Assembly: GCA_001766655.1 (NCBI GenBank)
Contig: MJCC01000005.1
Location: 517,147-577,246 of the forward strand
DNA length: 60,100 nt
Source of the DNA: Phytomonas francai
Lineage: Eukaryota > Euglenozoa > Kinetoplastea > Trypanosomatida > Trypanosomatidae
Direction: 5' to 3'
Numbering within the stretch: position 1 is the stretch's first letter; every line of letters starts with the position of its first letter. Of this stretch, positions 9,369-18,387 are shown piece by piece. The position numbers and the translations under genes are program-made. The notes under the pieces were generated by a model that was not told where the DNA came from, made no database searches, and was given only the letters and a program-made list of their open reading frames with translations.

Positions 9369-10217
9369 ATGACAGACAGGGTTGCGAAGGAGTCTTCTCT
9401 ACAGGATGAGGTAGCCGACATTGCCTCGCTGAATCTTAACGAGCAGGGTGAAGGAAGCCTGAAAACCTTTCTCGAACCATCTGAAGACGCTGAAAAGACA
9501 GACGAAAAGCAGCATTCTTTTGAAGTTGATGAGATCGAATGTGAGCGCATCAAAGGGATAGGGAATGCTTTATTTAAACAAGGAAGAATTTCCGAGGCCT
9601 TAGCAGAGTATCGTAAGGCACTTTTCAAAGCACCTATTAAAAAACCTCCCCTGTCCTCCGCGCACGCTCCCTTCTCGAAGCATAACCCGGTTAAATCTCC
9701 GAACGCCGAGAACCTAACCAGCGACGAATCTAAGGGGGAGGAAGTAGGTGCTCGAGCAAAAAATTTGGATCCGAACGATACTCCGACAGGAAACGGTGAG
9801 GAAAGCAGCGCTAATTACATTTTAACGTCTCAAGTCTACTGCAACGCGGGGGTTTGTCTAATTAAGCAAGGCGATCAAGAAGAAGCAATTGAAATGCTTT
9901 CCGAGGCTATTCGGCATAATCCAAACTATTCCAAAGCCTTTTTACTTCGTGCGGAGTCCTATTTTGACACCGAGAAGTGGTCGAGCGCCTACGGCGATTA
10001 CGAAAGCTACGAAAAATTAGGAGGGGTGCTCAACGCGGCGGAAAAAACGAGAAGGGACGCTGCAAAAGTAAAAGTGGATCAAGAAATGTCAAAAATGCTG
10101 GGCGATTTGAAGGACTTGGGCAATCGCCTTCTCGGGAACTTTGGCTTATCCACGGATAACTTCAAGTTTGACAAGGATCCGAAAACAGGTGGGTACTCGA
10201 TGCGTTTTGAGCGCTGA
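9369..10217 (+). CDS. TTC1: TTC1-like TPR co-chaperone
   Basis: A protein of 282 residues. It has an acidic N-terminus (about 1-55), a first TPR helix pair at about 57-88 (IKGIGNALFKQGRISEALAE), a charged insert of about 55 residues, then TPRs at about 147-220 (NAGVCLIKQGDQEEAIEMLS, then a motif with NPNYSKAFLLRAESYF). The C-terminal tail is diagnostic: LGDLKDLGNRLLGNFGLSTD followed by a GGYSM ending matches the end of TTC1 (LKDLGN-x-x-L-x-x-FGLST-x-NF...G-YS). TTC1 is a TPR adaptor that binds Hsp70/Hsp90 and G-alpha/Ras proteins in animals. The insert between TPR1 and TPR2 is longer than in animals. The gene is AT-richer than its upstream neighbour. Confidence 0.88.
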   Translation: MTDRVAKESSLQDEVADIASLNLNEQGEGSLKTFLEPSEDAEKTDEKQHSFEVDEIECERIKGIGNALFKQGRISEALAEYRKALFKAPIKKPPLSSAHAPFSKHNPVKSPNAENLTSDESKGEEVGARAKNLDPNDTPTGNGEESSANYILTSQVYCNAGVCLIKQGDQEEAIEMLSEAIRHNPNYSKAFLLRAESYFDTEKWSSAYGDYESYEKLGGVLNAAEKTRRDAAKVKVDQEMSKMLGDLKDLGNRLLGNFGLSTDNFKFDKDPKTGGYSMRFER

Positions 10218-10669
10218 TTGATCCAATAGCCGAGTTACGTTATATTATGCATATATATTGCTGTTGTTAATTCCACATATATATCTAATCAATACTAACG
10301 CTTACACCAATAAGAATTAACTTTCCGAATTTAATCGCGCAGGTTATTATTATTATTATTATTACTTTTATTGCTCCGCATTGCGTATCATTTTGGGGAG
10401 GGAAACTATGAAGATATTTCCTTTGATGAGCATACTGTTTGGTACTCATTTTCACTAATATGATAAGTGAACCCCACTACTGAAATCCTTTTAGATGGTT
10501 GGTTGAGCTTTACATTTTTTTTAAAAAAAAATGCACTCCTTCATCCTTTCCTATTCACTAATTTTGTATTCCGCATAAAAAAGGGAATTCAGTCTCATTA
10601 ACTAGTACTTTTACACGTTTCTTCCCTTTTCCATCAACAATAATAATAATAGGAATAATCCCCAAAAGG
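10218..10669. other. intergenic spacer with TTA repeat
   Basis: About 450 bases, strongly AT-rich, with a (TTA)n tract at about 10343-10365 and a TAA repeat just before the next gene (about 10640-10652). No gene seen. Confidence 0.6.
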
Positions 10670-11368
10670 ATGTTTTCCAAGCCTATTGCGCAGTTTTTAG
10701 CTGAGTTTTTAGGCACCTTCTTTTTTCTCCTTACCATTCCTCTCGCTTCTCAGGGTGTGGGGACTCTCTCTCCTCTTCCGATGGGGTTTATGCTCTCCGC
10801 GCTTTGTTTTACTTTACGCTATATCAGCGGTGCGCATTTTAATCCAGCCATTTCTTTTGCCATTTTTATCAACCAACAGCTTTCCATTTTTCGATTTTTT
10901 GCATATTTATTAGCTCAGATCCTTGCGGGATTCACGGCGGCCGTTTATTTATCTTTAATTAAAGAACCAACTATTTTATTGGTAGAATCGGAGTCCGATA
11001 TACAAACTATCTGGCGATTATCGCTTTGGGAGCTTGTCTATGTCTTCGCCTTGACTTGTGCCGTTCTACATGCTTCGTATTCCGGGCAAAAACGAAATGA
11101 TTTTTACGGTATTTCCATTGGAATGACCTTTCTTTCAGCCGCCTATACGATACAAAGAGACAGAGCAGTTCTTTTGAACCCTGCCGGGATTACCGGGGCG
11201 AGTTTGTTTGCCTGGTTAAAGGGAAACCCCCCAAACTTTATATTCATTTTAACAAGTTGGCTTGCTCCCCTTGGAGGAGCCTTCGCTGGTGCTATTTTTT
11301 ACCAAATATTAGACATCAAAGATGATGAAAGGGGAAAAAGAGTGACTCATACGACGCTGATATATTAA
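10670..11368 (+). CDS. divergent aquaporin (MIP family)
   Basis: A protein of 232 residues with six hydrophobic spans and two re-entrant half-helices, the normal length for an aquaporin. Helix 1 has the family's AEFLGTF motif (residues 11-17). The first pore motif is GAHFNPAISF with NPA at 58-60. The second is LLNPAGITGASLF with NPA at 170-172. The residue after the second NPA is Gly173, where nearly all aquaporins have the selectivity-filter Arg (NPAR). Loss of this Arg would widen the filter and alter charge, so the solute cannot be assumed to be water or glycerol. In trypanosomatids aquaglyceroporins sit in the plasma membrane or flagellum, and aquaporin-like proteins in acidocalcisomes and the contractile vacuole. 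The gene is AT-rich with no odd interruptions. Confidence 0.88.
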   Translation: MFSKPIAQFLAEFLGTFFFLLTIPLASQGVGTLSPLPMGFMLSALCFTLRYISGAHFNPAISFAIFINQQLSIFRFFAYLLAQILAGFTAAVYLSLIKEPTILLVESESDIQTIWRLSLWELVYVFALTCAVLHASYSGQKRNDFYGISIGMTFLSAAYTIQRDRAVLLNPAGITGASLFAWLKGNPPNFIFILTSWLAPLGGAFAGAIFYQILDIKDDERGKRVTHTTLIY

Positions 11369-12308
11369 TTTTTTTATTAATAAAAGAATCCTGATCTCAC
11401 TTAGACCGAGGTCCCATTTTTTTTTTTCTTTGAGTGAAAAACTATTTTTGTATACTTAGGCATTACTTGTCTTTTACCTCGCGTTTACATATTGTTGTAA
11501 TTCTGCAATATATATGTACCAGTGGTAAATGTAAATTTTACAAAATTGTCAACAAAAATGAGTGGGAAAGATGTTTCAGGCTATAAAAGCCAATCCATAT
11601 GGTCCTATGTTTTGTGTTTAAGCAATCTTTTTTTTTTGCTTTTACATCTTGTGGAAGTTATTTTGGAAAGAGGTGCATTCAGGAAGAATTCTTTTTCTTT
11701 TGTTTGTATTATTTATCATTTCCTTTTTTTCTTCTTCCTTCCCGTCCCCCTTCTTTTGCTCTTTGTTTTGAAGTGTGGTGTAGAGTTTAGCTCTTGTGGA
11801 TTGGAATGTGCGTTGTTTTTGAAGGCATGTTGTTTGAGTTTTCCAATTTTGAAATTTTACCAAGAGTAGTAAACTTGTTTTGCTACTACTTAACATGCTG
11901 CTTTTTTTTTATCGCAGTAATTGCTAAAATGGGAAATCGGTAATTTCATTCTGGAACTATTGTCCCACAGGGAAGTCTATTCACCTGTTTGGTATTCATA
12001 AGGCTAGACAGTTTGGAATAGGATACATTATTTTAGTTGCTTTCGGTAGTCAAGGCAAAAGGTGGTAATCCTAAAGTATGTTTTCTCCATTTTTTCCACG
12101 GATTTTCATTTTTTTATTGTTGTTTTGGATTTTGCCTCTTTCACCATTGCATAGCCTCTTTCCCCACCCCGCCCCCCCTCCCTCCCTTTTTTTTTTTTTT
12201 TTGAACAGTGACGTGTATTATAGACATCGAATGTGCAGCCAAGTAAACGAATCTGATCTTTTGTAGAAATTATTGTAACGTCAACAGCGGTGAAACGGAT
12301 AGAATTTC
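11369..12308. other. long AT-rich intergenic spacer
   Basis: About 940 bases. Many T runs (11418-11430, 11628-11638, 12187-12202) and a C-rich pyrimidine block at 12163-12187 that leads into the poly-T tract. The open stretch at 11522-11869 begins at GTG and encodes a T-driven Phe/Leu-rich sequence, so I consider it non-coding. Acceptor AGs for the PUS7-type gene lie after 12202. Confidence 0.55.
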
Positions 12309-15300
12309 ATGAAAGCAAACAGATGTCGGCTTCGACGCTTGATACTTGGTATGAGTATTGAGGACGCGAAGAGCAAGTTTGATTCTCCCGATTCTAGGAC
12401 CTTTCTCCGGCTCTCGCATGAGCGGCATAACCAGGGCATCCTGCACGAGCTCCAGCTCGCGCAGCGGCTGCGGAATGGGATGTCGTCCGACCAAAAATTC
12501 CATATTCGGCGCTTCACCAAACCCAGCGTGCGCGGCTTTCAGGCTTACATCAAGCGCTCCCCGGAAGATTACGTCGTCGTGGAGCTCTGGAAGGACCCGG
12601 GGGGGCCGTCCGCGGGCGAAACGCCGGCCATCGCGGGCGAGGCCCTCACCCCACGCGCGATCGACGGTGACCGCGGCGGGAGTCTTTTGCTCGGGAATGA
12701 AAAGGTCATCATCGAGAAGCAAACCTTCGCGGCCGATAAGGCGCAGGTCCTCTCGACGTTATCGGAGACGCTTCAGGTGGTGAAGAAGGACGTCCTGGCG
12801 GAGTTGGTTGGTCGGCGTCAGAGGGGGTTGTTGATTACCGGCCAGCAGGAGACCCTAGTGGATCGCCTGATTGGCGAGCTCAGCGAGGCGAGCGATAAGC
12901 GGTATAAAAGCCTCTCCTCCTCCACGCATTTGCTGGAGCCGGTGGTAGTCAGCGTCGCGATTTTCGGGAAGAAGGATAAGGAGATTTTAGACGCGTTTAA
13001 CAGCGACCTGCTGAGCTTTCCCGCGCGGGAGGGGAATATCTCGTACTCCTTGTGGGTCTCCGGGGGCCTTATCGCAGATGACGGCCTCATCACCGAGTTT
13101 CCTTACCACGTCGCGAAGTACATCGTTTCGGAGACCTACGACGCGAACCCTCAGTGTCCGCCTCAGGCGGAAGTGGAGGTTTACTTCTCACCCGAGCTTT
13201 TTCAGTTGGATAAGGTGATCGGGAAACCCGGGATTGCGGCGCTTCGGCGGTTTATTGGGAAGGTTATGATGAGGCAGCATGAGCCCACCCCTCTCTCCGC
13301 CTCGCTTTTGCTGAACACCTCGGAGAGCGAGCGGGGTCTCTACAACCTTTACTCTCCGCACGAAAAGGAAGAGATTCAAATCCCGTGGACGCAGCACATA
13401 AAGACGAAGGTTTCCAGCATTACAGGCGTTATTCTGAACGTGGAGGAGGATAAGGACGGGGCGAAAATAGGAAAAAAGAAGGAAGGGGTTTTGCTAGTAT
13501 GGAGGGCATGGGGGCATCTTATCAAGGATCTTCACGTGCATGGGGACAGGGACTTCTTATACATCTCCATAGATCGTCAAAAGGAAAAGAAGGAAAACGA
13601 CGAGTATATCACGGAGTTGAAATTACTAGAAAAGACCAATGGCAAGCGGGGGGATGAGCTGGCGAAGACGAATGACGCCGTCAAGGAGCATAGGGCGTTG
13701 CTCAAGACGGGTTCTCGACAGGTGGAGAGGGGTAGCCGCTACATACCGCTTCCCGCGGATTTTGTTGTTTTAGAGTGCCTTTTAGAGCGAAAAGGGCTAC
13801 CGTATAAGATAGTGGTCGAGGATATCACGGAATCCTTGACCGAGATGCAAACCGAGGCGCTCGACATGCTCCGGCTGTCGTTTATGAACGAGCTCGAGGA
13901 GCTCGGGGAGGACGCGCCCGATTTGGTCCCCGTTTTGTACGCGCCGAAGGTGGTGGTATCGCATGCCGGCCTCATCGAGGACGGCACGCACAGCTTCCAG
14001 CGCGTTCGCATTCGCGGGAGCTGCCTCGCGCACGTGGAGGCGCTGGCGTCCTCGCTCGCGGAGGGGGACGGGCCCGCGGCCTCCGCGCGGCGGCGCCCGC
14101 CAGAGGCGGCGCGTCCGCCGAATTTGTCGTTCGCGGCCGCGCGNNNNNNNNNNNNNNNNNNNNNNNNNNNNNNNNNNNNNNNNNNNNNNNNNNNNNNNNN
14201 NNNNNNNNNNNNNNNNNNNNNNNNNNNNNNNNNNNNNNNNNNNNNNNNNNNNNNNNNNNNNNNNNNNNNNNNNNNNNNNNNNNNNNNNNNNNNNNNNNNN
14301 NNNNNNNNNNNNNNNNNNNNNNNNNNNNNNNNNNNNNNNNNNNNNNNNNNNNNNNNNNNNNNNNNNNNNNNNNNNNNNNNNNNNNNNNNNNNNNNNNNNN
14401 NNNNNNNNNNNNNNNNNNNNNNNNNNNNNNNNNNNNNNNNNNNNNNNNNNNNNNNNNNNNNNNNNNNNNNNNNNNNNNNNNNNNNNNNNNNNNNNNNNNN
14501 NNNNNNNNNNNNNNNNNNNNNNNNNNNNNNNNNNNNNNNNNNNNNNNNNNNNNNNNNNNNNNNNNNNNNNNNNNNNNNNNNNNNNNNNNNNNNNNNNNNN
14601 NNNNNNNNNNNNNNNNNNNNNNNNNNNNNNNNNNNNNNNNNNNNNNNNNNNNNNNNNNNNNNNNNNNNCGACCGCGGCCGCGCGCGGGCGCCGCCGCCCG
14701 CCCCCCCCACGATCCTGCAGAGGGTCCTGCAGAACGCCCTCGCGGCGGCGGACCTCGTCGGCGGCGAGGGCCCCTGCGCGGAGGCCTTCGCGCAGCTCGT
14801 CGGGCCCGCCGTCTGCCGCGCCCTCATCCACGAGTTCCTCGCCTTCGTCTGGAATGACCTCGTGAACCAGCGGCTCCAGCGCTACGGCAGCTTCGCCGTC
14901 CTGCCCGGGGATTTGGTCCGGCCCGCGGACGCGGCCGGCGGGCTCGTCTACGCCTCGCGGCGCGACGTCGAGGCCGGGCGCTACCGCGCCTGGGACGTCG
15001 TCCTCCCGATCCCGGGCGCCCACATCCGCCTCCCGGACAACCACACCGCGGATTTGTACGTCGTGACCCTCAAGCGCTTCGGCCTCGTCTTCAACCCGGA
15101 GGCGAAGCAGTGGGATTGCTTCTACCCGAGAGCCGGCCCCCCCCCGGGCGAGCCGGGCGCGCGCCTCTCGTCGTCCGCGGCGCCGGCCTCGCCGTACCGC
15201 GTGCTCAACTCCCCCTTCTCTGAATTGGAGGAGGAGCTGCACAACAGCATCACCCCTTACGAGCCCATCCCCGCCCTCGCCCCGCCCTCTGCGGCCTCTT

Positions 15301-16244
15301 TCGCGGCCGACGGGGGGGAGCTCCTTTCACCGCCCTTTACCTTCGCGTCCTCGCCGGTCGACGACGGCCCCCCGCTCCGCGAGGACCTCCAGCGGCAGCA
15401 CGGCAACGACCTCGGGCTGCTCATCCCCGCGGGCTACCGCGCGCCCCTGTACAACCCCGCGGGCAGCTTCGAGTGGAAATTGGTCAACGCGCAGACCGCG
15501 GACCCCTACCATCGATGGGGCTCCACCATCACGCAGACCTTTTCAAAACCAAGCGGTCCGGCGAATCCGCCTACTTCGCTCGAGAGTGGAACGGGTCCTA
15601 CCAGTGCGAACACTATTATCGATAATGGCAATGGTAGCAGTCGTGGGAATCCTAAAGAGGGCGATTTGACGGCGTTAGAGAGGGCAAAGGTCGAACCATC
15701 GATTCCGCCTTTGGCGACGGCGGCGGCTTCGTCGTCGCTTTTCTCGCAGAAGAAGTTGTTATTTTTCGCGAATGCCTCATCCTCTGCCTCTTCCTCCTCA
15801 CGACGTAGCTCCCCATCTTTCCACTATCGCTCCTATCCTCCTCGTCGTCATCGGTCCTCGAGTCGACCGCTCCCGCCAACGCCGTACTGGCTAGCCTCGC
15901 AGACTAACGCGAGTCTGGAGCTGCGGTTCAATCTACCGTTAGGGGTTTACTCCAGCATGCTTCTGCGGGAATTGACAAAGATGGATGTAAATACACCAGA
16001 CGTGGTCGATATCGACAAACCCTCGGAGGATCGCCGGGTGAACTCGTGGACGGAGCTAACGGCCGACCAGCAGGCGACCTATCGTAAATTTTTAGCAAAG
16101 CGCCGCCAGCAGCGCTTTCGTGTGGAGCAGCCGCGGGCGTTGAGTTTGGCGCTTTTACATCAGCACATCTTTCGATGTGGAGGGGCTCGGAATAGTCTCA
16201 TTCCAACTCTACGCAGCTATGATTCGATTTCCTTACCAAAGTAA
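12309..16244 (+). CDS. PUS7: PUS7/TruD-family pseudouridine synthase homologue (with assembly gap)
   Basis: About 1311 codons including 525 N (14144-14668), much longer than human PUS7 (about 660). The N-terminal segment HIRRFTKPSVRGFQAYIKRS then EDYVVVELWKDPG (about 65-97) matches the TruD entry strand. After the gap, AFVWNDLVNQRLQRYG then VLPGDLVRP, DVVLPIPGAHIRLP and GYRAPLYNPAG match the YVWN...GDLV...D-x-V-x-P-x-PG...AYR series. The end, LRFNLPLGVYSSMLLRELTK then MD, matches the TruD C-terminus (F-x-LP-x-x-Y-x-x-M-x-x-RE-x-x-KMD). The catalytic G-TKD-(K/R)-R-A-x-T-x-Q loop is not intact. By alignment to the preceding strand, IADDGLITEF (Asp257) stands in its place, followed by an insert of about 300 residues before the next conserved strand (VRIRG, about 560). 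It may be inactive or altered. Ser/Arg-rich inserts lie near residues 1120-1190. The start could also be the Met at codon 15. Confidence 0.85.
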   Translation: MKANRCRLRRLILGMSIEDAKSKFDSPDSRTFLRLSHERHNQGILHELQLAQRLRNGMSSDQKFHIRRFTKPSVRGFQAYIKRSPEDYVVVELWKDPGGPSAGETPAIAGEALTPRAIDGDRGGSLLLGNEKVIIEKQTFAADKAQVLSTLSETLQVVKKDVLAELVGRRQRGLLITGQQETLVDRLIGELSEASDKRYKSLSSSTHLLEPVVVSVAIFGKKDKEILDAFNSDLLSFPAREGNISYSLWVSGGLIADDGLITEFPYHVAKYIVSETYDANPQCPPQAEVEVYFSPELFQLDKVIGKPGIAALRRFIGKVMMRQHEPTPLSASLLLNTSESERGLYNLYSPHEKEEIQIPWTQHIKTKVSSITGVILNVEEDKDGAKIGKKKEGVLLVWRAWGHLIKDLHVHGDRDFLYISIDRQKEKKENDEYITELKLLEKTNGKRGDELAKTNDAVKEHRALLKTGSRQVERGSRYIPLPADFVVLECLLERKGLPYKIVVEDITESLTEMQTEALDMLRLSFMNELEELGEDAPDLVPVLYAPKVVVSHAGLIEDGTHSFQRVRIRGSCLAHVEALASSLAEGDGPAASARRRPPEAARPPNLSFAAAXXXXXXXXXXXXXXXXXXXXXXXXXXXXXXXXXXXXXXXXXXXXXXXXXXXXXXXXXXXXXXXXXXXXXXXXXXXXXXXXXXXXXXXXXXXXXXXXXXXXXXXXXXXXXXXXXXXXXXXXXXXXXXXXXXXXXXXXXXXXXXXXXXXXXXXXXXXXXXXXXXXXXXXXXXXXXXXXDRGRARAPPPAPPTILQRVLQNALAAADLVGGEGPCAEAFAQLVGPAVCRALIHEFLAFVWNDLVNQRLQRYGSFAVLPGDLVRPADAAGGLVYASRRDVEAGRYRAWDVVLPIPGAHIRLPDNHTADLYVVTLKRFGLVFNPEAKQWDCFYPRAGPPPGEPGARLSSSAAPASPYRVLNSPFSELEEELHNSITPYEPIPALAPPSAASFAADGGELLSPPFTFASSPVDDGPPLREDLQRQHGNDLGLLIPAGYRAPLYNPAGSFEWKLVNAQTADPYHRWGSTITQTFSKPSGPANPPTSLESGTGPTSANTIIDNGNGSSRGNPKEGDLTALERAKVEPSIPPLATAAASSSLFSQKKLLFFANASSSASSSSRRSSPSFHYRSYPPRRHRSSSRPLPPTPYWLASQTNASLELRFNLPLGVYSSMLLRELTKMDVNTPDVVDIDKPSEDRRVNSWTELTADQQATYRKFLAKRRQQRFRVEQPRALSLALLHQHIFRCGGARNSLIPTLRSYDSISLPK
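14144..14668. other. assembly gap (525 N) inside the PUS7-type gene
   Basis: A run of 525 N flanked on both sides by extremely GC-rich coding sequence with Ala/Arg/Pro codons. The reading frame is consistent across it (525 is a multiple of 3), but this may be chance. Residues linking the conserved VRIRG strand and the YVWN-type helix are hidden. Confidence 0.98.
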
Positions 16245-17014
16245 AAGTCAGAAAAAGGAATGAGAGGGGGAAGCAATATATCTATATAAACACGTATTTA
16301 TTAAATTATAGAACCATACAAGTACCAATAGAGCTAGTCACAGCCAATATCTATATAAAAAATGCTATCTCTGTAACTTAGTTGGCTTGATGCACCTTTA
16401 CGTAAACATGTTATTATCGGAGTTCTAATTTGTTAGCTTTACATTGACTTGAGTTATTGGGATGGTAGAAACAACACAACAAGAATCTACAATATAGATG
16501 GAGACTTGAAAGAAAAAAACAAGTCTGCATAGATGATCTTTTTTTTTTTTAATGGGAGTGTCAGTTTTTTCATGCGGACGAATAAGTTATAACCACTTTT
16601 TGCTACTTCAACTATTAAATGGGTGGGTGTATATTTACGTAACGTCTTTGGAGATATACCTTTCGAAGGATGGTAGTCATATATTTACTATTATCCTTTT
16701 TCCTCCTTTATTCTTTCCGATGAAAATCAATTCTGTAACGGAACCTTTTTTTTTAAAGCACTCTTGACATTATTCATTTATTTTACCTTTTTTTCCATTT
16801 TATTTATATGCACTACATCAACGCATAATATCAAGGTATCTCGTTCCCCCCCCCCCTTCGATAACTTTAGATTTATCAAGGGTAGTTATCGGTTTCATTA
16901 CCCTGAACTACGCGTGATCCTTTTAATAAATTGTTATTTCATTTTTTCTTTATGAGCCATTTACCGAGCAAATTGGACTAAACCCCCGCAAAAAGAAAGG
17001 AAAGCAAAGGCGAA
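16245..17014. other. intergenic spacer with poly-C tract
   Basis: About 770 bases, AT-rich, with T runs at 16539-16550 and 16747-16755, an 11-base C run at 16846-16856, and further T-rich sequence before a purine-rich leader ending at the next ATG. Small open stretches here (16552-16767, 16764-16955) are T-rich and unsupported. Confidence 0.55.
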
Positions 17015-17935
17015 ATGCAGCGAGATGCCTACGCGGCGCTGATTAAAAAGCGCCACCTTCCTCGCCTTCCCGTTCGCATTCTCCAACTCAACGGCCGCGT
17101 CACGCGCGAGTTCCTCTACGAGGAGGTCTTCCTCGGCTACAAACTCCGCCGCCTCGTCCTCCTGACCCACGCCTTCGAGGGGCCGGACTCGCCGGCGGGG
17201 TTTCGCCGGGAGGTCGTGGTCTCGAACTTCGCGAAGCTTCTCCGGCTCCACGACCCCCGCATCCTCTACCGCCTCGTCCCGCTGCTCTGCACGGACGTCG
17301 CGGGCTTCGCCGGGCTGCGGGCCGTCTGCGCGAGCCCCGGGAGCCCCTTCCGCCTCGACGACCGCCGCGACCCCGTCGAGCTCACCCACCGCTTCCCCCA
17401 CGGCTGCGCGCAGCGGGCGGAGATCGGGTCCTTTTTCGAGGCCGCGATCCCCCCCGAGGAGCGCGCCGCCCCCCCCTCCACGCGGCGTCTTCCCGTGAAC
17501 GGCGTCGCCTTCGACGGCCTCCTCCTCTCCCGCGGCCTGACCTCATCCTCCCCCCCCACTCCTCCCATAGCCGGCCCCTCCCAGACGCACGCGGGGGGGC
17601 TGTCACAGCGCGGCCTGACCTCATCCTCCCCCCGCCCCGCCCCGCCCATGGTGGGCCTCCTCACGACGCACGAGAGCGTGGGCGAGAAGGGGCTGCAGCA
17701 GCGCGGCCTCATGCGCGACTTCTTCGAGTCCGCGCTCTACTGGCGGCTGAGGGGGCGGTCGGAGCTGGTCGAGGTGGTGCGCGCGACGCCGCGGCGGATG
17801 CACTTCATGGCGGTGCGCCGCCCGCTCGGGTCGGAGCCCGGGAGCCGACGGAGCGCGCTGCTCGAGAGCGCCCGCGAGAAGCAGTTGTTTGTCTATGAAA
17901 TGGTGGACGAAGACGTGTACGAGTTTGCCGCCTAG
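17015..17935 (+). CDS. hypothetical GC-rich protein with internal tandem repeat
   Basis: A protein of 306 residues. The N-terminal 150 residues look globular, with basic helices and strands (IKKRHLPRLPVRILQLNGRV; LRRLVLLTHAFEG). The middle (about 165-230) is low-complexity and holds two near-identical copies of a segment containing RGLTSSS, 26 codons apart, and a third degenerate copy (QQRGLMRDFF). The C-terminal part (about 225-300) is again globular, with a run of basic strands (VEVVRATPRRMHFMAVRRPL). I do not recognise it. The short basic, RNA-binding-like character would suit a mitoribosomal or RNA-processing protein, but this is a guess. Codon third positions are almost all G/C, in sharp contrast to the AT-rich spacers on both sides. 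The start is the first ATG after a purine-rich leader. Confidence 0.65.
   Translation: MQRDAYAALIKKRHLPRLPVRILQLNGRVTREFLYEEVFLGYKLRRLVLLTHAFEGPDSPAGFRREVVVSNFAKLLRLHDPRILYRLVPLLCTDVAGFAGLRAVCASPGSPFRLDDRRDPVELTHRFPHGCAQRAEIGSFFEAAIPPEERAAPPSTRRLPVNGVAFDGLLLSRGLTSSSPPTPPIAGPSQTHAGGLSQRGLTSSSPRPAPPMVGLLTTHESVGEKGLQQRGLMRDFFESALYWRLRGRSELVEVVRATPRRMHFMAVRRPLGSEPGSRRSALLESAREKQLFVYEMVDEDVYEFAA
17531..17715 (+). repeat. in-gene tandem repeat (78-base period)
   Basis: About 25 identical bases encoding RGLTSSSP at 17531-17556 recur at 17609-17633, exactly 26 codons apart. A third shortened copy encoding QRGLMR lies at about 17697-17715. The period keeps the frame. Confidence 0.8.
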
Positions 17936-18337
17936 GGGCTAGATCGATAGACGCCCACATAGCGAATGACCACAAAGGAAGGAAGGGAGAGAAGTCTGAG
18001 TCGGGTGGGGTATTTGTCCTACTAGGTTTCTGTGAGGCTTGGCGTCAGGGAAGTGAATGGGAGTCTTCGAATTTGCTACAAATCTTTTTACACATTGGTC
18101 TTCACAGAATTATTACTTTCAAGGTTAGTGAAGTTAGGGAATGGGTGAGGTGGTAAATGTCTTGTTTGTGTGTTTCCCTCTTTTCAAAAACATACAAACA
18201 AATAGAGGCTAAGAAATTCACGCCTATGTATCCTCATTACCCTTTTACATCTATTTCTTAACCTATCCATCTTCTTTTCTCTTTCACTCTTTCCCTGTTT
18301 TTTATGCAAACTAATTAAATTGTTTTTTATGTATTCC

Positions 18338-18369
<32 letters not shown>

Positions 18370-18387
18370 AAAAAAAGGGGACATCCA
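17936..18387. other. intergenic spacer ending in poly-C/poly-A block
   Basis: About 450 bases with no gene. The last 50 bases contain a 21-base C run directly joined to a 17-base A run. Confidence 0.6.
18339..18377 (+). promoter_or_regulatory. C21-A17 homopolymer block before helicase start
   Basis: Twenty-one C (18339-18359) are followed at once by seventeen A (18360-18376) and four G. The only AG between the C run and the ATG at 18388 is 18376-18377, which would leave a 5' UTR of about 10 bases. Lengths of such runs are error-prone in sequencing. Confidence 0.5.

Noticed and set aside
11522..11869. 115-codon open stretch with Phe/Leu-rich product, at first sight a membrane protein
   Set aside because: Begins at GTG, and its hydrophobicity comes from T-rich UTR sequence. 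No leader or family signal.
13739..15242. Minus-strand open stretches spanning the first N run
   Set aside because: N bases create artificial openness, and the + frame carries the PUS7 motifs on both sides.
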